Assembly: GCA_020061705.1 (NCBI GenBank)
Contig: JAGUXT010000044.1
Coordinates: 1 to 54,554 of the forward strand
Direction: 5' to 3'
Length of the DNA: 54,554 nt
From: Halothiobacillus sp.
Lineage (GTDB): Bacteria; Pseudomonadota; Gammaproteobacteria; Halothiobacillales; Halothiobacillaceae
The notes beneath the pieces were generated by a model. That model did no database searches. It was not told the DNA's origin and saw only the letters and a program-made list of their open reading frames with translations. A program made the position numbers and the translations under genes. The number at the start of each line of letters is the position of its first letter. The stretch's first letter is position 1. Positions 25,038 through 34,400 of the stretch are shown one piece after another.

Positions 25038-25730
25038 TTAGCCCCCCATCACTTGGTCGATCTCATGGTACGCCGACTTCAGCCACATCTTCACACGCTG
25101 GCGCTCCAACAAACCCAACTCATGCTCAATGCCGCTCTGGGTTGCCGCCCAGAAACTGCTACTGGTGGCATCAATTTTAATCATTGACGCTTCGTGCAGG
25201 CGCTTGACGGTCATCACGGCGGCACCCAACTCTTGCGCACGCCGCAGCTGCCCGGACTGTTTGAGAATGCCAAAGTCATCGCCACGCACTTGATTGAGCA
25301 CCAACACATAATCCAGGCGTGCCCCGAAGCGATCCAGCAACACACGCAACAAATCGACCGAATCACGCCCCGAATCCATCACATGCCAGTAACGAATCCC
25401 CAGGCCTAATTCGTTCGCCAGACCAAGCAGGTCTGAATCCTCAATCCAACGCGTCAGCGATTCCTGAGTTTGCGCCGCAAGATCAACCAGCACGGGGCGA
25501 GCATCATCCTCGGTTGCCGCTTCGATAATGCTATCCAAACTCTCGTAGCGGTCAGCCACCACTTTGGAGGTGTAGTCGGTATAAAAGCGCAGCAAGGCAC
25601 CGTGCGATTTGTCGGTATCAAAACCAAGAAACGGCACATCGTGATCAATAAAATACTGCGCCAGAATTCGCGCCAGCATTGACTTGCCCACGCCGCCCTT
25701 CTCACCACCAATGAAATGAATGTCCGCCAT
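25038..25730 (-). CDS. ParA/MinD-like P-loop ATPase, resembling mobilisation protein MobD
   Basis: The 230-residue protein opens MADIHFIGGEKGGVGKS with a deviant Walker A that includes the signature Lys11, then GFDTDKSHGALLRFY and PVLVDLAAQTQ as Walker B. Similar ATPases act in plasmid partition and, as MobD of IncQ-like plasmids, in mobilisation. The start at 25730 has an AGAGG site; an upstream frame opens at 25775. A small protein gene lies upstream inside a repeat-bracketed block. No relaxase, oriT or replication gene is visible, so the plasmid origin is inference. Confidence 0.83.
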   Translation of the reverse strand: MADIHFIGGEKGGVGKSMLARILAQYFIDHDVPFLGFDTDKSHGALLRFYTDYTSKVVADRYESLDSIIEAATEDDARPVLVDLAAQTQESLTRWIEDSDLLGLANELGLGIRYWHVMDSGRDSVDLLRVLLDRFGARLDYVLVLNQVRGDDFGILKQSGQLRRAQELGAAVMTVKRLHEASMIKIDATSSSFWAATQSGIEHELGLLERQRVKMWLKSAYHEIDQVMGG

Positions 25731-25777
25731 TTTTGCCTCTTTTTTGCCCATGTTAATCATGGAATATTCTTTCAATT

Positions 25778-25937
25778 AACAGGTTGCTGAAATACTGTGT
25801 CAGCAACCTGTTAAGGCGAGACATGGATGTCCCGCACGCACATCAATCACATAAGTGATTAATGTGTCGCGACCGCATCCAGGCGTGTACCGGATTCGGT
25901 AGGGCTGAAAAACTCATGAATGAGTTTTTCAGCCTCC
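25778..25937. repeat. 160-bp repeat A, inverted relative to repeat B
   Basis: The segment contains a 13-bp hairpin (AACAGGTTGCTGA, arms 25778-25790 and 25800-25812), a smaller AATCAC/GTGATT hairpin, and a 15-bp hairpin (GGCTGAAAAACTCAT, arms 25903-25917 and 25920-25934). It is about 85 percent identical (by eye) to the reverse complement of 26344-26504. It lies between the small protein gene and the ParA-like gene. Confidence 0.85.
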
Positions 25938-25956
25938 TGCCAATGGGTTCCAACCC

Positions 25957-26262
25957 TCAGCCGCGCGCACCAAAGAAATGCTTGCTTGGACTTGACGCCG
26001 CTGCAACAGCCACAGGCGCGACTGGCGGAGCAGGTTTGAGCACAGGCTTTGGCTTTTCGCCAACCTCCAGCAAGCCTAATGCATCAGACAGCTCCAAGGC
26101 CAGCAGAATCAAGGTCTCGTTATCAACGTCCTGCGCTCGCATCAACAGCTCACGCGCATAGGCATCGTCTTGTGCCATCTGAAAAATATCAACGTTGAAG
26201 CCGCCCAAACGCCGGGCCAAAATTTTGAAGCGCGCCAGCTTTTGCATCGTTGAATTATCCAC
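25957..26262 (-). CDS. Small protein with Pro/Ala-rich tail, unknown function
   Basis: I do not recognise this 101-residue protein. Residues 1-70 look helical and charged (MQKLARFKILARRLGG, then DDAYARELLMRAQDVDNETLILLALELSDALGLLE). The rest is a Pro/Ala-rich linker ending FFGARG. The start is a GTG with AGAGGA before it; a longer frame to 26319 has no site. It lies upstream of the ParA-like gene on the same strand, but repeat A separates them. Both sides carry inverted repeats, so it may be the cargo of a mobile element or a MobE-like partner of the ATPase. Confidence 0.6.
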   Translation of the reverse strand: MDNSTMQKLARFKILARRLGGFNVDIFQMAQDDAYARELLMRAQDVDNETLILLALELSDALGLLEVGEKPKPVLKPAPPVAPVAVAAASSPSKHFFGARG

Positions 26263-26343
26263 AGCTGTATCCTCTAAAATGTAAATCCACTGAGTCACTA
26301 TCATCGACTCAACCAACACCCCAAAGCCCGGATTGTTCTAACC

Positions 26344-26504
26344 GGAGGCTGGAAACCTCATGGATGAGCTTTCCAGCCCTACCTAATCCGGCACACGCCT
26401 GGATAAGGTAGCGACACATTAATCACTTGCGTGATTGATTTGCGTGCGGGACATCCATATCCCGCCTTAACAGGCTACTGAAATACTCATTTCAGCAGCC
26501 TGTT
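26344..26504. repeat. 161-bp repeat B, inverted copy of repeat A
   Basis: This copy has the same hairpins in reversed order and orientation (GGCTGGAAA...TTTCCAGCC first, AACAGGCTGCTGAAAT-like end last). Its outer end overlaps the last codon of the alpha-E gene: the stop TAA occupies 26503-26505. Together A and B bracket 25778-26504. Confidence 0.85.
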
Positions 26505-27456
26505 ATGCCTGCGCGTGCAACTGCGTTGGCATGCCCGCTTCTGCCATAGGCTTGGGCTTGGAAAAATAACTTTCATGAATCGCGTTATGTACTTCGCACA
26601 AACGCTGCTGCACCTCATCAATCAACACCGGCAGACCGTCATCCAACTCCATACTGTGTTCAACCTTGGACAGCAAACGTGCCGCCTGACGGGTCGCGCG
26701 CAAGGGGTCAGCCGGGTCGGGCAGTTCGGCGAGAATGCTTTCGATATTTTCCAGGCAGTAGCGAATCGCGCGCGGGAAACGTGAGTCAGAAAACAGGAAG
26801 CTCACTACCGGCTTGGGTGAAATACGTACATTTTTATGGCGCCGATACATCTGAAAGGCGCTCAAGGCTTTGAGAATACTGATCCAGGTCGTCTCCATAC
26901 CCAAACCGCCCGGCGCGGTGCAGGCCACGGCACTGCTGATGTCCACGATGCGCGAGGTCATGTCGGCGCGCTCCAGTAATGCACCCATGCGCAAAAACTG
27001 AAACGCCGCATCGTGGCTCATGGTTTCATTCAGCAAACCGGCCAGCATCAAGCGCGCATCGACGACCTCACGCAAGGCGGCATGTCGCCGCGAACGATCC
27101 AGCGCCGCCGTCATTAACGCCGGGGCGCGCAAGTGCAGATTGTTAAGTTGCTCCCACACCTCACGCGGCAGAACTTCACGCAGTGAACGTGCATTTTCAC
27201 GCGCCTGACGCAAACTCACCACAATCGAGCCGGGATTATCCTGATCGAGCAGGAGCAAATGCACCACCTCAGCCTCAGTCACGCCCACCGTGTCCGGAAA
27301 GCCCATCACGCGCGTCAGCTCGTCCCAGCCCAGTTCAATGCCCGCAGGGGAATCCAGCAACACTTGCGTGGTGGCATTCACCAGACGAGCGGTGTTTTCG
27401 GCGCGCTCAAGCTGCCGCCCCATCCAATATAAATTTTCTGCTACACGCGCCAGCAT
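26503..27456 (-). CDS. Alpha-E domain protein
   Basis: The 317-residue all-helical protein begins MLARVAENLYWMGRQLERAENTARL, the hallmark of the alpha-E (DUF403) family, and contains SRIVDISSAVAC and SDSRFPRAIRYCLENIE. These proteins are found with circularly permuted ATP-grasp enzymes, Anbu and transglutaminases, and are thought to take part in making or handling a peptide-like product. The start codon overlaps the ATP-grasp stop (TAATG) after GGAGGG, so translation is coupled. Its 3' end touches repeat B. Confidence 0.92.
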   Translation of the reverse strand: MLARVAENLYWMGRQLERAENTARLVNATTQVLLDSPAGIELGWDELTRVMGFPDTVGVTEAEVVHLLLLDQDNPGSIVVSLRQARENARSLREVLPREVWEQLNNLHLRAPALMTAALDRSRRHAALREVVDARLMLAGLLNETMSHDAAFQFLRMGALLERADMTSRIVDISSAVACTAPGGLGMETTWISILKALSAFQMYRRHKNVRISPKPVVSFLFSDSRFPRAIRYCLENIESILAELPDPADPLRATRQAARLLSKVEHSMELDDGLPVLIDEVQQRLCEVHNAIHESYFSKPKPMAEAGMPTQLHAQA

Positions 27457-28898
27457 TACACGCCCTCCTTCACAATCCAGGTGTCCTTACTGCCGCCGCC
27501 CTGGCTGGAGTTGACCACAATCGAACCCTCGCGCATCGCCACGCGAGTCAAGCCACCGGTGGTGACGCTCATTTCCTTGCCCTGCAAGATAAACGGGCGC
27601 AAGTCCACATGTCGTGGCGCCAACTCATCACCAATCAAAGTCGGCACGGTGGACAGCGCCAACATCGGTTGTGCCATGTAATTGCGCGGCTCGGCAATAA
27701 TCAACTTGGCGAATTCAGCGCGTTCGGCCTCGGTGGCCTTGGGGCCGATCAACATGCCATAACCGCCGGATTCATTCGCCGGCTTGACCACCAATTCATC
27801 CAGGTGCGCCAGTACATAGGCAAGATCATCCTCGCGCATACACAGGTAACTCGGCACATTGGGCAAAATCGGCTCTTCGTTCAAATAAAAACGAATCATG
27901 TCCGGCACGTAGGTGTACACGATCTTGTCGTCTGCCACCCCCGAGCCAGGCGCATTGGCAATCGCCACCTTGCCGGCACGCCAGGCGCGCATCAAGCCGG
28001 GCACACCCAGCACAGAATCAGGATGAAACACCTCCGGGTCGATGAATTTATCGTCCACACGGCGATAGATCACATCCACCCGACGCGGACCGGCCACGGT
28101 GCGCATGGTCACCACATCATCACTATCAACAGATAAATCCGAACCCTCGACCAAATACGCACCCATCTGCTGTGCAAGATAACTGTGCTCAAAATAGGCG
28201 GAATTGAATACGCCCGGTGTCAGCACCACGATCACCGGGCGATCCGTATCACGTGGGCAAAGTGAAGCCAGCATCTCGTACAAGCGCGTGGTGTAATCAT
28301 CCAGCGGCAAGATGGTTTGATCGGCAAACAACTCCGGCAGCAAACGCTTCATCAGCCCGCGATTTTCCAGCATGTACGACACACCCGACGGCACGCGCAA
28401 ATTATCTTCCAGCACATACATCACGCCATCGCCGCCACGCACCAAATCCGTACCGCAAATATGCGCCCAGGCACCGTGGCGCAACTTCATGCCCTCGCAG
28501 GCCTCCAGATAATTGGCCGAGCCGTCCAGCACATCTGCTGGAAACACACCCTCACGGATAATGTCCTGTTCGTTGTAAATATCTTCAATAAACATATTCA
28601 AAGCGCGCAAACGCTGCTTCAAGCCCGCATCAATTTGCCGCCACTCGCTTTCTGGCACAATGCGTGGAATCAGATCAAACGGCCATGCCCGGTCGATATT
28701 CCCGGCATCGCTGTACACCGTAAAACTAATGCCCATGGTCATGATCGCCGCGTCAATCGCCTCGCGGCGAGCACGAAGCTCATCCGCACTCTGAGCATTC
28801 AAATGCGCACACAAGGCCTTCGCCGTCGCACGCGGCTCACCATGTTCATCAATCAGCTCATCGTAGAACATCGTTTTTGGATAATTTTCGCAGCGCAT
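27456..28898 (-). CDS. Circularly permuted ATP-grasp protein
   Basis: This 480-residue protein belongs to the circularly permuted type 2 ATP-grasp group (formerly DUF404/DUF407). Visible motifs include RAWPFDLIPRIVPESEWRQID, DLVRGGDGVMYVLEDN (metal site), VLTPGVFNSAYFEHSYLAQQMG, VVKPANESGGYGMLIGP and SQGGGSKDTWIV. By analogy it would ligate an amino group to a carboxylate using ATP. AGGGGG lies eight bases before the ATG. It is the first gene of the leftward half of the divergent Anbu locus. Confidence 0.92.
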   Translation of the reverse strand: MRCENYPKTMFYDELIDEHGEPRATAKALCAHLNAQSADELRARREAIDAAIMTMGISFTVYSDAGNIDRAWPFDLIPRIVPESEWRQIDAGLKQRLRALNMFIEDIYNEQDIIREGVFPADVLDGSANYLEACEGMKLRHGAWAHICGTDLVRGGDGVMYVLEDNLRVPSGVSYMLENRGLMKRLLPELFADQTILPLDDYTTRLYEMLASLCPRDTDRPVIVVLTPGVFNSAYFEHSYLAQQMGAYLVEGSDLSVDSDDVVTMRTVAGPRRVDVIYRRVDDKFIDPEVFHPDSVLGVPGLMRAWRAGKVAIANAPGSGVADDKIVYTYVPDMIRFYLNEEPILPNVPSYLCMREDDLAYVLAHLDELVVKPANESGGYGMLIGPKATEAERAEFAKLIIAEPRNYMAQPMLALSTVPTLIGDELAPRHVDLRPFILQGKEMSVTTGGLTRVAMREGSIVVNSSQGGGSKDTWIVKEGV

Positions 28899-29021
28899 AA
28901 TCAGTTCCCCCTAATAAGCCATGTAGCAAGCTTGAGGCCATAAATTTTGTGGCGCGTTTCTAGCTTATTTATACCTTACCCTTGTTACACTCCCTCAATT
29001 CACTAGCATTCAGGATCAAAC

Positions 29022-29861
29022 ATGACCTACTGCGTCGGAATTCATGTCAATGATGGACTGGTATTTGCCAGCGACTCTCGCACCAATGCCGGGCTTGACC
29101 ACATTAGCAGCTACAGCAAGCTACATTGTTACCGCTTTCCAGGCGATCGAATGTTCGTACTTTTGGCAGCTGGGAACTTGGCCACCACACAAGAGGTAGT
29201 CAAAAAGATGCACCAATCCGGTGCAGACGGCCTGCCGATCTTGAGCACCGTGCCCAATATGCACGCCGCTGTCGATTTTGTCGCCCAACTCAGCGCAGAT
29301 GTACAACGCCAGCAACAATCCCGCGACACCGCCAATACCAATTTCGAGGCCACCTTTATTTTCGGTGGCCAAATTCTTGGGCAGCCGCCAGAGTTGTACA
29401 TGATTTACGCCCAAGGCAATTTCATTCACGAACCGCCAAATCACCCGTTTTTACAAATCGGAGAAACCAAATATGGCAAGCCGATTCTGGATCGCGTGAT
29501 TCACCCAGATACGGACTTGGAAACCGCAGCCCGCTGCGCATTGGTCTCGATCAACTCCACCATCCGCAGTAACCTGAGCGTGGGCGCACCGATTGAACTG
29601 CTCATTTTGCAACGCGACATGGTTGATATGCCGTACCGCATCAAGCTCAACGAAGACGACCCCTATTATCGTGAACTCACCGAAAAATGGGGCATGGGGT
29701 TGCAGCGTGCACTGGACGGTTTGCCGCGTATTCCGTGGCAACCCAGCGATGCCAGCGAGTTAATTCACACCCCCATGCCACGAGAAATGATGCAAGGTGA
29801 AATGGTGCAACAATGCGCCACACAGCAACAACAGCTCGGCGAATTCAATCAAAGCCATTAA
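29022..29861 (+). CDS. Anbu, proteasome-like Ntn-hydrolase peptidase
   Basis: Anbu is a self-compartmentalising relative of HslV and the proteasome beta subunit. The mature nucleophile should be Thr2 (MTYCVGIHVN), with Asp18 in GLVFASDSRTNAG and Lys33 in SKLHCY as partners. The length of 279 aa is typical and longer than HslV. Its substrate is not firmly known. AGGATC precedes the ATG. It is divergent from the ATP-grasp/alpha-E pair, and a transglutaminase lies 1.5 kb downstream, completing the known Anbu neighbourhood. There is no HslU-like ATPase here. Confidence 0.92.
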   Translation: MTYCVGIHVNDGLVFASDSRTNAGLDHISSYSKLHCYRFPGDRMFVLLAAGNLATTQEVVKKMHQSGADGLPILSTVPNMHAAVDFVAQLSADVQRQQQSRDTANTNFEATFIFGGQILGQPPELYMIYAQGNFIHEPPNHPFLQIGETKYGKPILDRVIHPDTDLETAARCALVSINSTIRSNLSVGAPIELLILQRDMVDMPYRIKLNEDDPYYRELTEKWGMGLQRALDGLPRIPWQPSDASELIHTPMPREMMQGEMVQQCATQQQQLGEFNQSH

Positions 29862-29927
29862 CCCGGCTCGGTGCTGGAACGCTTCTTGCACACAAACCCG
29901 GCACTGCAATCACATGGAGCCTTTCGC

Positions 29928-31163
29928 ATGAGCCCGTCCCTCGCCCTGCCGCGCTTCGGCGACAAAGAAAACTCACCCATGTTCGAGGAGTTCCTCGTTC
30001 GCCTGCTCGAAGAGCGCGACCGCGTGGGTCTTTCAGAGATGATTCGCGGCATTGATGCGCTGATGATTACTGTCGACCCGGATCGCTCGGTCGGCTATGT
30101 CAACGAGCTCTGCCTGATGACTCCATATCATTATCTGGTGACACTGGAAAGTGCCGAGCATTTCACTCACGTTTTGCGTATTGACCTCGACTCCCCCGAC
30201 TTACTGGTGCGCGAAGTCAAAGACCCCAACATGCGCGGCATCTTCCGCTGCCTGAACGAGGTTTACCCCGTCGGCGTGGACAAGCCCAACTCACGCTACA
30301 TGGGTGAAATTTTCCGCGTCAGCAACCTGCACGATGTGGTCGAGCTGCAAAAAGAGCGCGAAGTACGCTTCTTTAATCAGGAGCAGATCCGCAAGCTCGA
30401 ACTGCCCGCCAACATGGCGATCGTCAAACCCTCACCCTACACCCACAACATCGTCGGTTATTGGGAGCGCCCCGAGGACGAGTTGCGCGTGTACGCCCTC
30501 GGCATTTCCACCATCCGCGATGACATTCAGCGCGCTTACGTCGAAGCCAAAAACATGCAGGCCGGATTAGGTCTCGATCAATTGCTCCTGCCCATCGACC
30601 ATTTGGCCACCCGTGTGTACAGCCAAAACCGTGAAGCCGCCATCCTCGAATACCTCACGCTAAGTAGTTATTACTACTGGGGCTCCTACGACATCGCCTC
30701 GCAAAACTCATCCACCAACGTCACCAAAAGTCTGCACTACACCGCTGAATCGCGTAGTCCGGCCAAGGTTTTTACTGCCGCCAACTACCCCTATTTCGTC
30801 AACCACCTGCTCAAGCTGCCCTCACCCACCGAGGCCTTTGTGCGCAACTTCGGCCCACGTCTGCATCACCTTGCCATCTCGGTGGCTGACGGCCAAACCC
30901 AGGGCCAGCCCAACATCGACTACGCTGTCGCTGCCCTGCAAGGCTGCGGCAAGGACTTCCTGCTGGATGTCATTGGCTCGCAGGAAGAAGGCCTCAAGCA
31001 AATCTTCTCCCGCGCGTCGGAACACTCCGCGCTCATCGTCGAATACGTACAGCGCTTCGGCGATTTCCAGGGCTTCTTCACTAAAGACAACGTGGCCGAA
31101 CTCACTCAGGCCGCCGGTGTCGATGAAAGTCTGCGCGCACTGGATGCAGGGGCACGGGCTTGA
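29928..31163 (+). CDS. VOC-fold, 4-hydroxyphenylpyruvate-dioxygenase-like protein of unknown substrate
   Basis: This 411-residue protein looks like the two-domain VOC dioxygenases. The C-terminal half has the metal ligand pattern of HPPD: His225 in PIDHLATRVY, His314 in RLHHLAISVAD and Glu372 in IVEYVQRFGDF, with a terminal GFFTKDNVAELTQAAG like the HPPD end helix. An Fe(II) dioxygenase activity is therefore plausible, but the N-terminal half is divergent. The ATG at 29928 with GGAG eight bases before is preferred to a GTG at 29871. It follows anbu by 66 bases on the same strand and ends at a strong terminator. Confidence 0.75.
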   Translation: MSPSLALPRFGDKENSPMFEEFLVRLLEERDRVGLSEMIRGIDALMITVDPDRSVGYVNELCLMTPYHYLVTLESAEHFTHVLRIDLDSPDLLVREVKDPNMRGIFRCLNEVYPVGVDKPNSRYMGEIFRVSNLHDVVELQKEREVRFFNQEQIRKLELPANMAIVKPSPYTHNIVGYWERPEDELRVYALGISTIRDDIQRAYVEAKNMQAGLGLDQLLLPIDHLATRVYSQNREAAILEYLTLSSYYYWGSYDIASQNSSTNVTKSLHYTAESRSPAKVFTAANYPYFVNHLLKLPSPTEAFVRNFGPRLHHLAISVADGQTQGQPNIDYAVAALQGCGKDFLLDVIGSQEEGLKQIFSRASEHSALIVEYVQRFGDFQGFFTKDNVAELTQAAGVDESLRALDAGARA

Positions 31164-31203
31164 GTTAGGACAACCCCACAGCTGAGTATGCAGATACTCA
31201 CAT

Positions 31204-31232
31204 AAACCCCGCGACATGGCGGGGTTTTGTAT
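31204..31232 (+). terminator. Intrinsic terminator after the Anbu-VOC unit
   Basis: The stem AAACCCCGC/GCGGGGTTT (31204-31212 and 31219-31227) has a six-base loop and is followed by TTGTATTT. It ends the rightward anbu-VOC transcript 40 bases after the stop codon. Confidence 0.85.
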
Positions 31233-31247
31233 TTGGAGTTTCGGTTC

Positions 31248-31413
31248 TAGCAGCCTGTCGGACTTGAGCGGCTGTAGCGAAAAAATCGCCGACCGAGGAC
31301 AGATTTTGCCGATTTTTTCGGCAATAGCAGGGACTATTGGCTAAAAAATTGGTGAAATATGAACCGGTCAACGGCTTTTGCAGCCAGATCGTCTCAAGTC
31401 CGACAGGCTGCTA
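31248..31413. repeat. 166-bp MITE-like element with perfect 21-bp inverted ends
   Basis: The ends at 31248-31268 (starting TAGCAGCCTGTCGGACTTGA) and 31393-31413 are perfect inverse copies. The inside holds a weaker hairpin (AAATCGCCGA... / ...GCCGATTTTTTCGGC) and no gene. The right end abuts the stop codon of the transglutaminase gene (31414-31416) exactly. It is probably a non-autonomous element or solo remnant of an insertion sequence. Confidence 0.8.
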
Positions 31414-34400
31414 TCACTGCGAATAAACGCGCAAGTCCAAGGTGTACGGCATATCGCCCGTGGGCTGTTCGACAGGCGGCATCATGGGGTGCGGTAACGC
31501 GTCATGCCAACTGACATGCACCCCGACCGGAACGCCTTGAGCACCAAGCTGGGTGGTGATTTCGCCCTCAGGGAGCGGTGGCCGCTGAGCGTAGCTGCCG
31601 ATGGTATGACCACTGATTTCAAAGCGCGTCATGCGGCGTGACTCCGCCTCGCTCGCGTTGACGGGGAACTGATCGAAATTGCGCCCACCGGGATGGGTGA
31701 CGCGGTAGGTGCAGCCGCCCACGCTTTTGCCGTTCCAGGTATCAATCAGATCAAAGACCAGCGGCGCATGAATGCCGATACTCGGGTGCAACGCCGAGTA
31801 CGGCTGCCAGGCACGATAGCGCACTGAACCGACCTGCTCGCCGCGCGTGGCCGTAGCTTGCAAAGGCACGCGATGACCATTGCAGGCCAGGACATAGCGG
31901 CTCGAAGTTACACCACGCAGCATCACCTCCACCCGCTCCAGCGACGAATCGACATAGCGCGCCGTACCCTGCCCGGTGACTTCTTCACCCAGCACATGCC
32001 AGGGCTCAATCGCGGTGCGCAATATCATTTCAATATCGCCGATTTGCCTGCGCCCGATTTCCGGCAGGCGGAACTCGATAAACGGGTCAAACCATTCCAG
32101 CTCCATCGGCAGGCCATGCTCGCGCAGGTCTTGGCAGATGTCGCGCAAATCCTCGCGCAGGTAATGGGCCAGCATGAATTTGTCGTGCAGCAATGTGCCC
32201 CAGCGCACCGGCGGCTTGCGGTAGGGCTTTTCCCACAGACGCAGCACGATGGCGCGCACCAACAAGGTTTGTGCCAACGCCATGCGCGGATGCGGCGGCA
32301 TTTCAAAACCGCGCAACTCAACCAGACCAAGCCGTCCGGTGCTGCTATCCGGCGAATAAAGTTTGTCGATACAAATTTCCGCGCGGTGCGTGTTGCCGGT
32401 CAGGTCGGTGAGCAAATGGCGCAGGGCGCGATCTACCGCCCAGGGCGTATTGCCGTCCATCCGATCCAGAGCGGCGAAGGCGATTTCCAGTTCGTACAAT
32501 CGGTCGTCGCGCCCCTCATCCACACGCGGAGCCTGGCTGGTCGGGCCGATAAACAGGCCACTGAACAAGTACGAAAGCGCCGGGTGATGCTGCCAGTAGG
32601 TCACCAGACTGCGCAGCAAATCCGGGCGGCGCAGGAAGGGACTATCGTTGGGGGTCACCCCGCCCAGAGTCATGTGGTTGCCACCGCCGGTACCGGTATG
32701 CCGTCCGTCGAGCATGAACTTTTCACACACCAAACGCGCCTTGCGGGCTTCTTCGTAAATAATCTCCGTGCGCTCGCACAGCTCCGCCCAATTGTGGGAC
32801 GGATGGATATTCACCTCGATCACGCCGGGGTCAGGTGTAACAAGCAGTTTTTCCATACGCGCATCATGCGGCGGGGCATAGCCCTCCAACACCAGCGGCA
32901 TTTCAAGCAATTCGGCCGTCTTTTCAATCGTCGCCACCAATTGCAGATAGTGTTCAAGCGCATTAAACGGCGGCAGGAACACATGCAGCACGCCACCCCG
33001 CTCCTCAAGCGTCAGCGCGGTATGCGGCACTTTGACCCAGTGCAGCTCGGCCTGTTGTGCATGAACCTCGGGGTGCGCGTCATCTTCACCCACCTTGCTC
33101 GAGTAACGCGCGGCCACCTCGCCATACAGAGAGGCATCCAGACCCGTTGCCGCAAGTTGATAATTACTCAAGGGCTCATGTGGCGCAAAAGGGTCACGCG
33201 CCTGTGCTTCATCGCGCATTGCCTCTGCTACCCAGGGCAAGCTGGCCAAAGGCAAGCGCAGACCAATCGGCGAATCCCCGGGCGTAAGTGTCAAGCGCCC
33301 GGTGCGCGTTGCCCATGGCGCGCTATACCAACGTTGACCTGCCTCATCAAACGCCAGAGGCAAGACAAAACCGCTTGGTGTTTCCAGTCCTTTGGTCAGG
33401 CGCGCATACAGGGCACGACGCGCCTGGGCATCACGCGAATCAGCACCTTCGGCTTTCCAGTCAATGGGCAGACGCGACTCCTCACTCAGCAAATGAAGCG
33501 CGTCCTCATAGGCTGTATTCAAGAAGCGTGCATCCAAGTCCAAGTGTGCACACAACGCCCGTCCAAAGCGCTTTACCTTGTCCAGGGTATGCCCATAATC
33601 ACGCTTGGGTTCGGCAAACAACGCCTGGTTTTTCCATACTGGCAGACCATCCTTGCGCCAAAACACACCCAGCGCCCAGCGCGGCAATGGCTCACCCGGA
33701 TACCACTTGCCCTGCGCCGTATGCAACATCGCCCCGCTTGGCGCGAATCGCCCCTGAAAACGGCGCAATAATTCTTCGGCGCGCTCACGCTTGTGCTCAC
33801 CCAGCGCATCCACATTCCACTCCGCCGCATCGACATTATCGAAGCCTACAAAAGTCGGCTCACCACCCTGGGTCAAGCGCATGTCCGCGGCCTGCATCCG
33901 CGCTTCGACATACTCGCCCAGCGCATTCATGCTTGCCCATTGCGCATCGGAATACGGCTTGGTCACGCGTGGTGTTTCAAACACGCGGGTAATTTCGTTC
34001 AGAAATTCGAATTCAACCTCACATTTATCACTGCCACCCTCAATCGGCGAAGCATCCCCCGTGCGTGCAGTGCAAGCCAACGGAATATGCCCTTCACTCG
34101 CCAGCAAACCGGAGGTTGGATCAAGGCCAATCCAGCCCGCACCGGGAACATAAACCTCTGTCCAGGCGTGCAAATCGGTGAAGTCCGCCTTGGGGCCCGG
34201 CAAACCGTCGATAGGCAGCAGGTCTTCCACCAACTGCACCAGATAGCCGGACACAAAACGCGCCGCGAAACCAAGACGCCGTAAAAGCTGCACCAGCAAC
34301 CACGCGCTATCACGGCACGAACCGCTACCACATGCCAGCGTTTCATCGGGGGTTTGCACACCCGGCTCAAGGCGCACGTTGTAGCCAACCAAGTCACGCA

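Noticed and set aside
26263-26319. Longer start of the small protein gene
   Set aside because: The GTG at 26319 lacks a ribosome binding site, while the GTG at 26262 has AGAGGA at good spacing.
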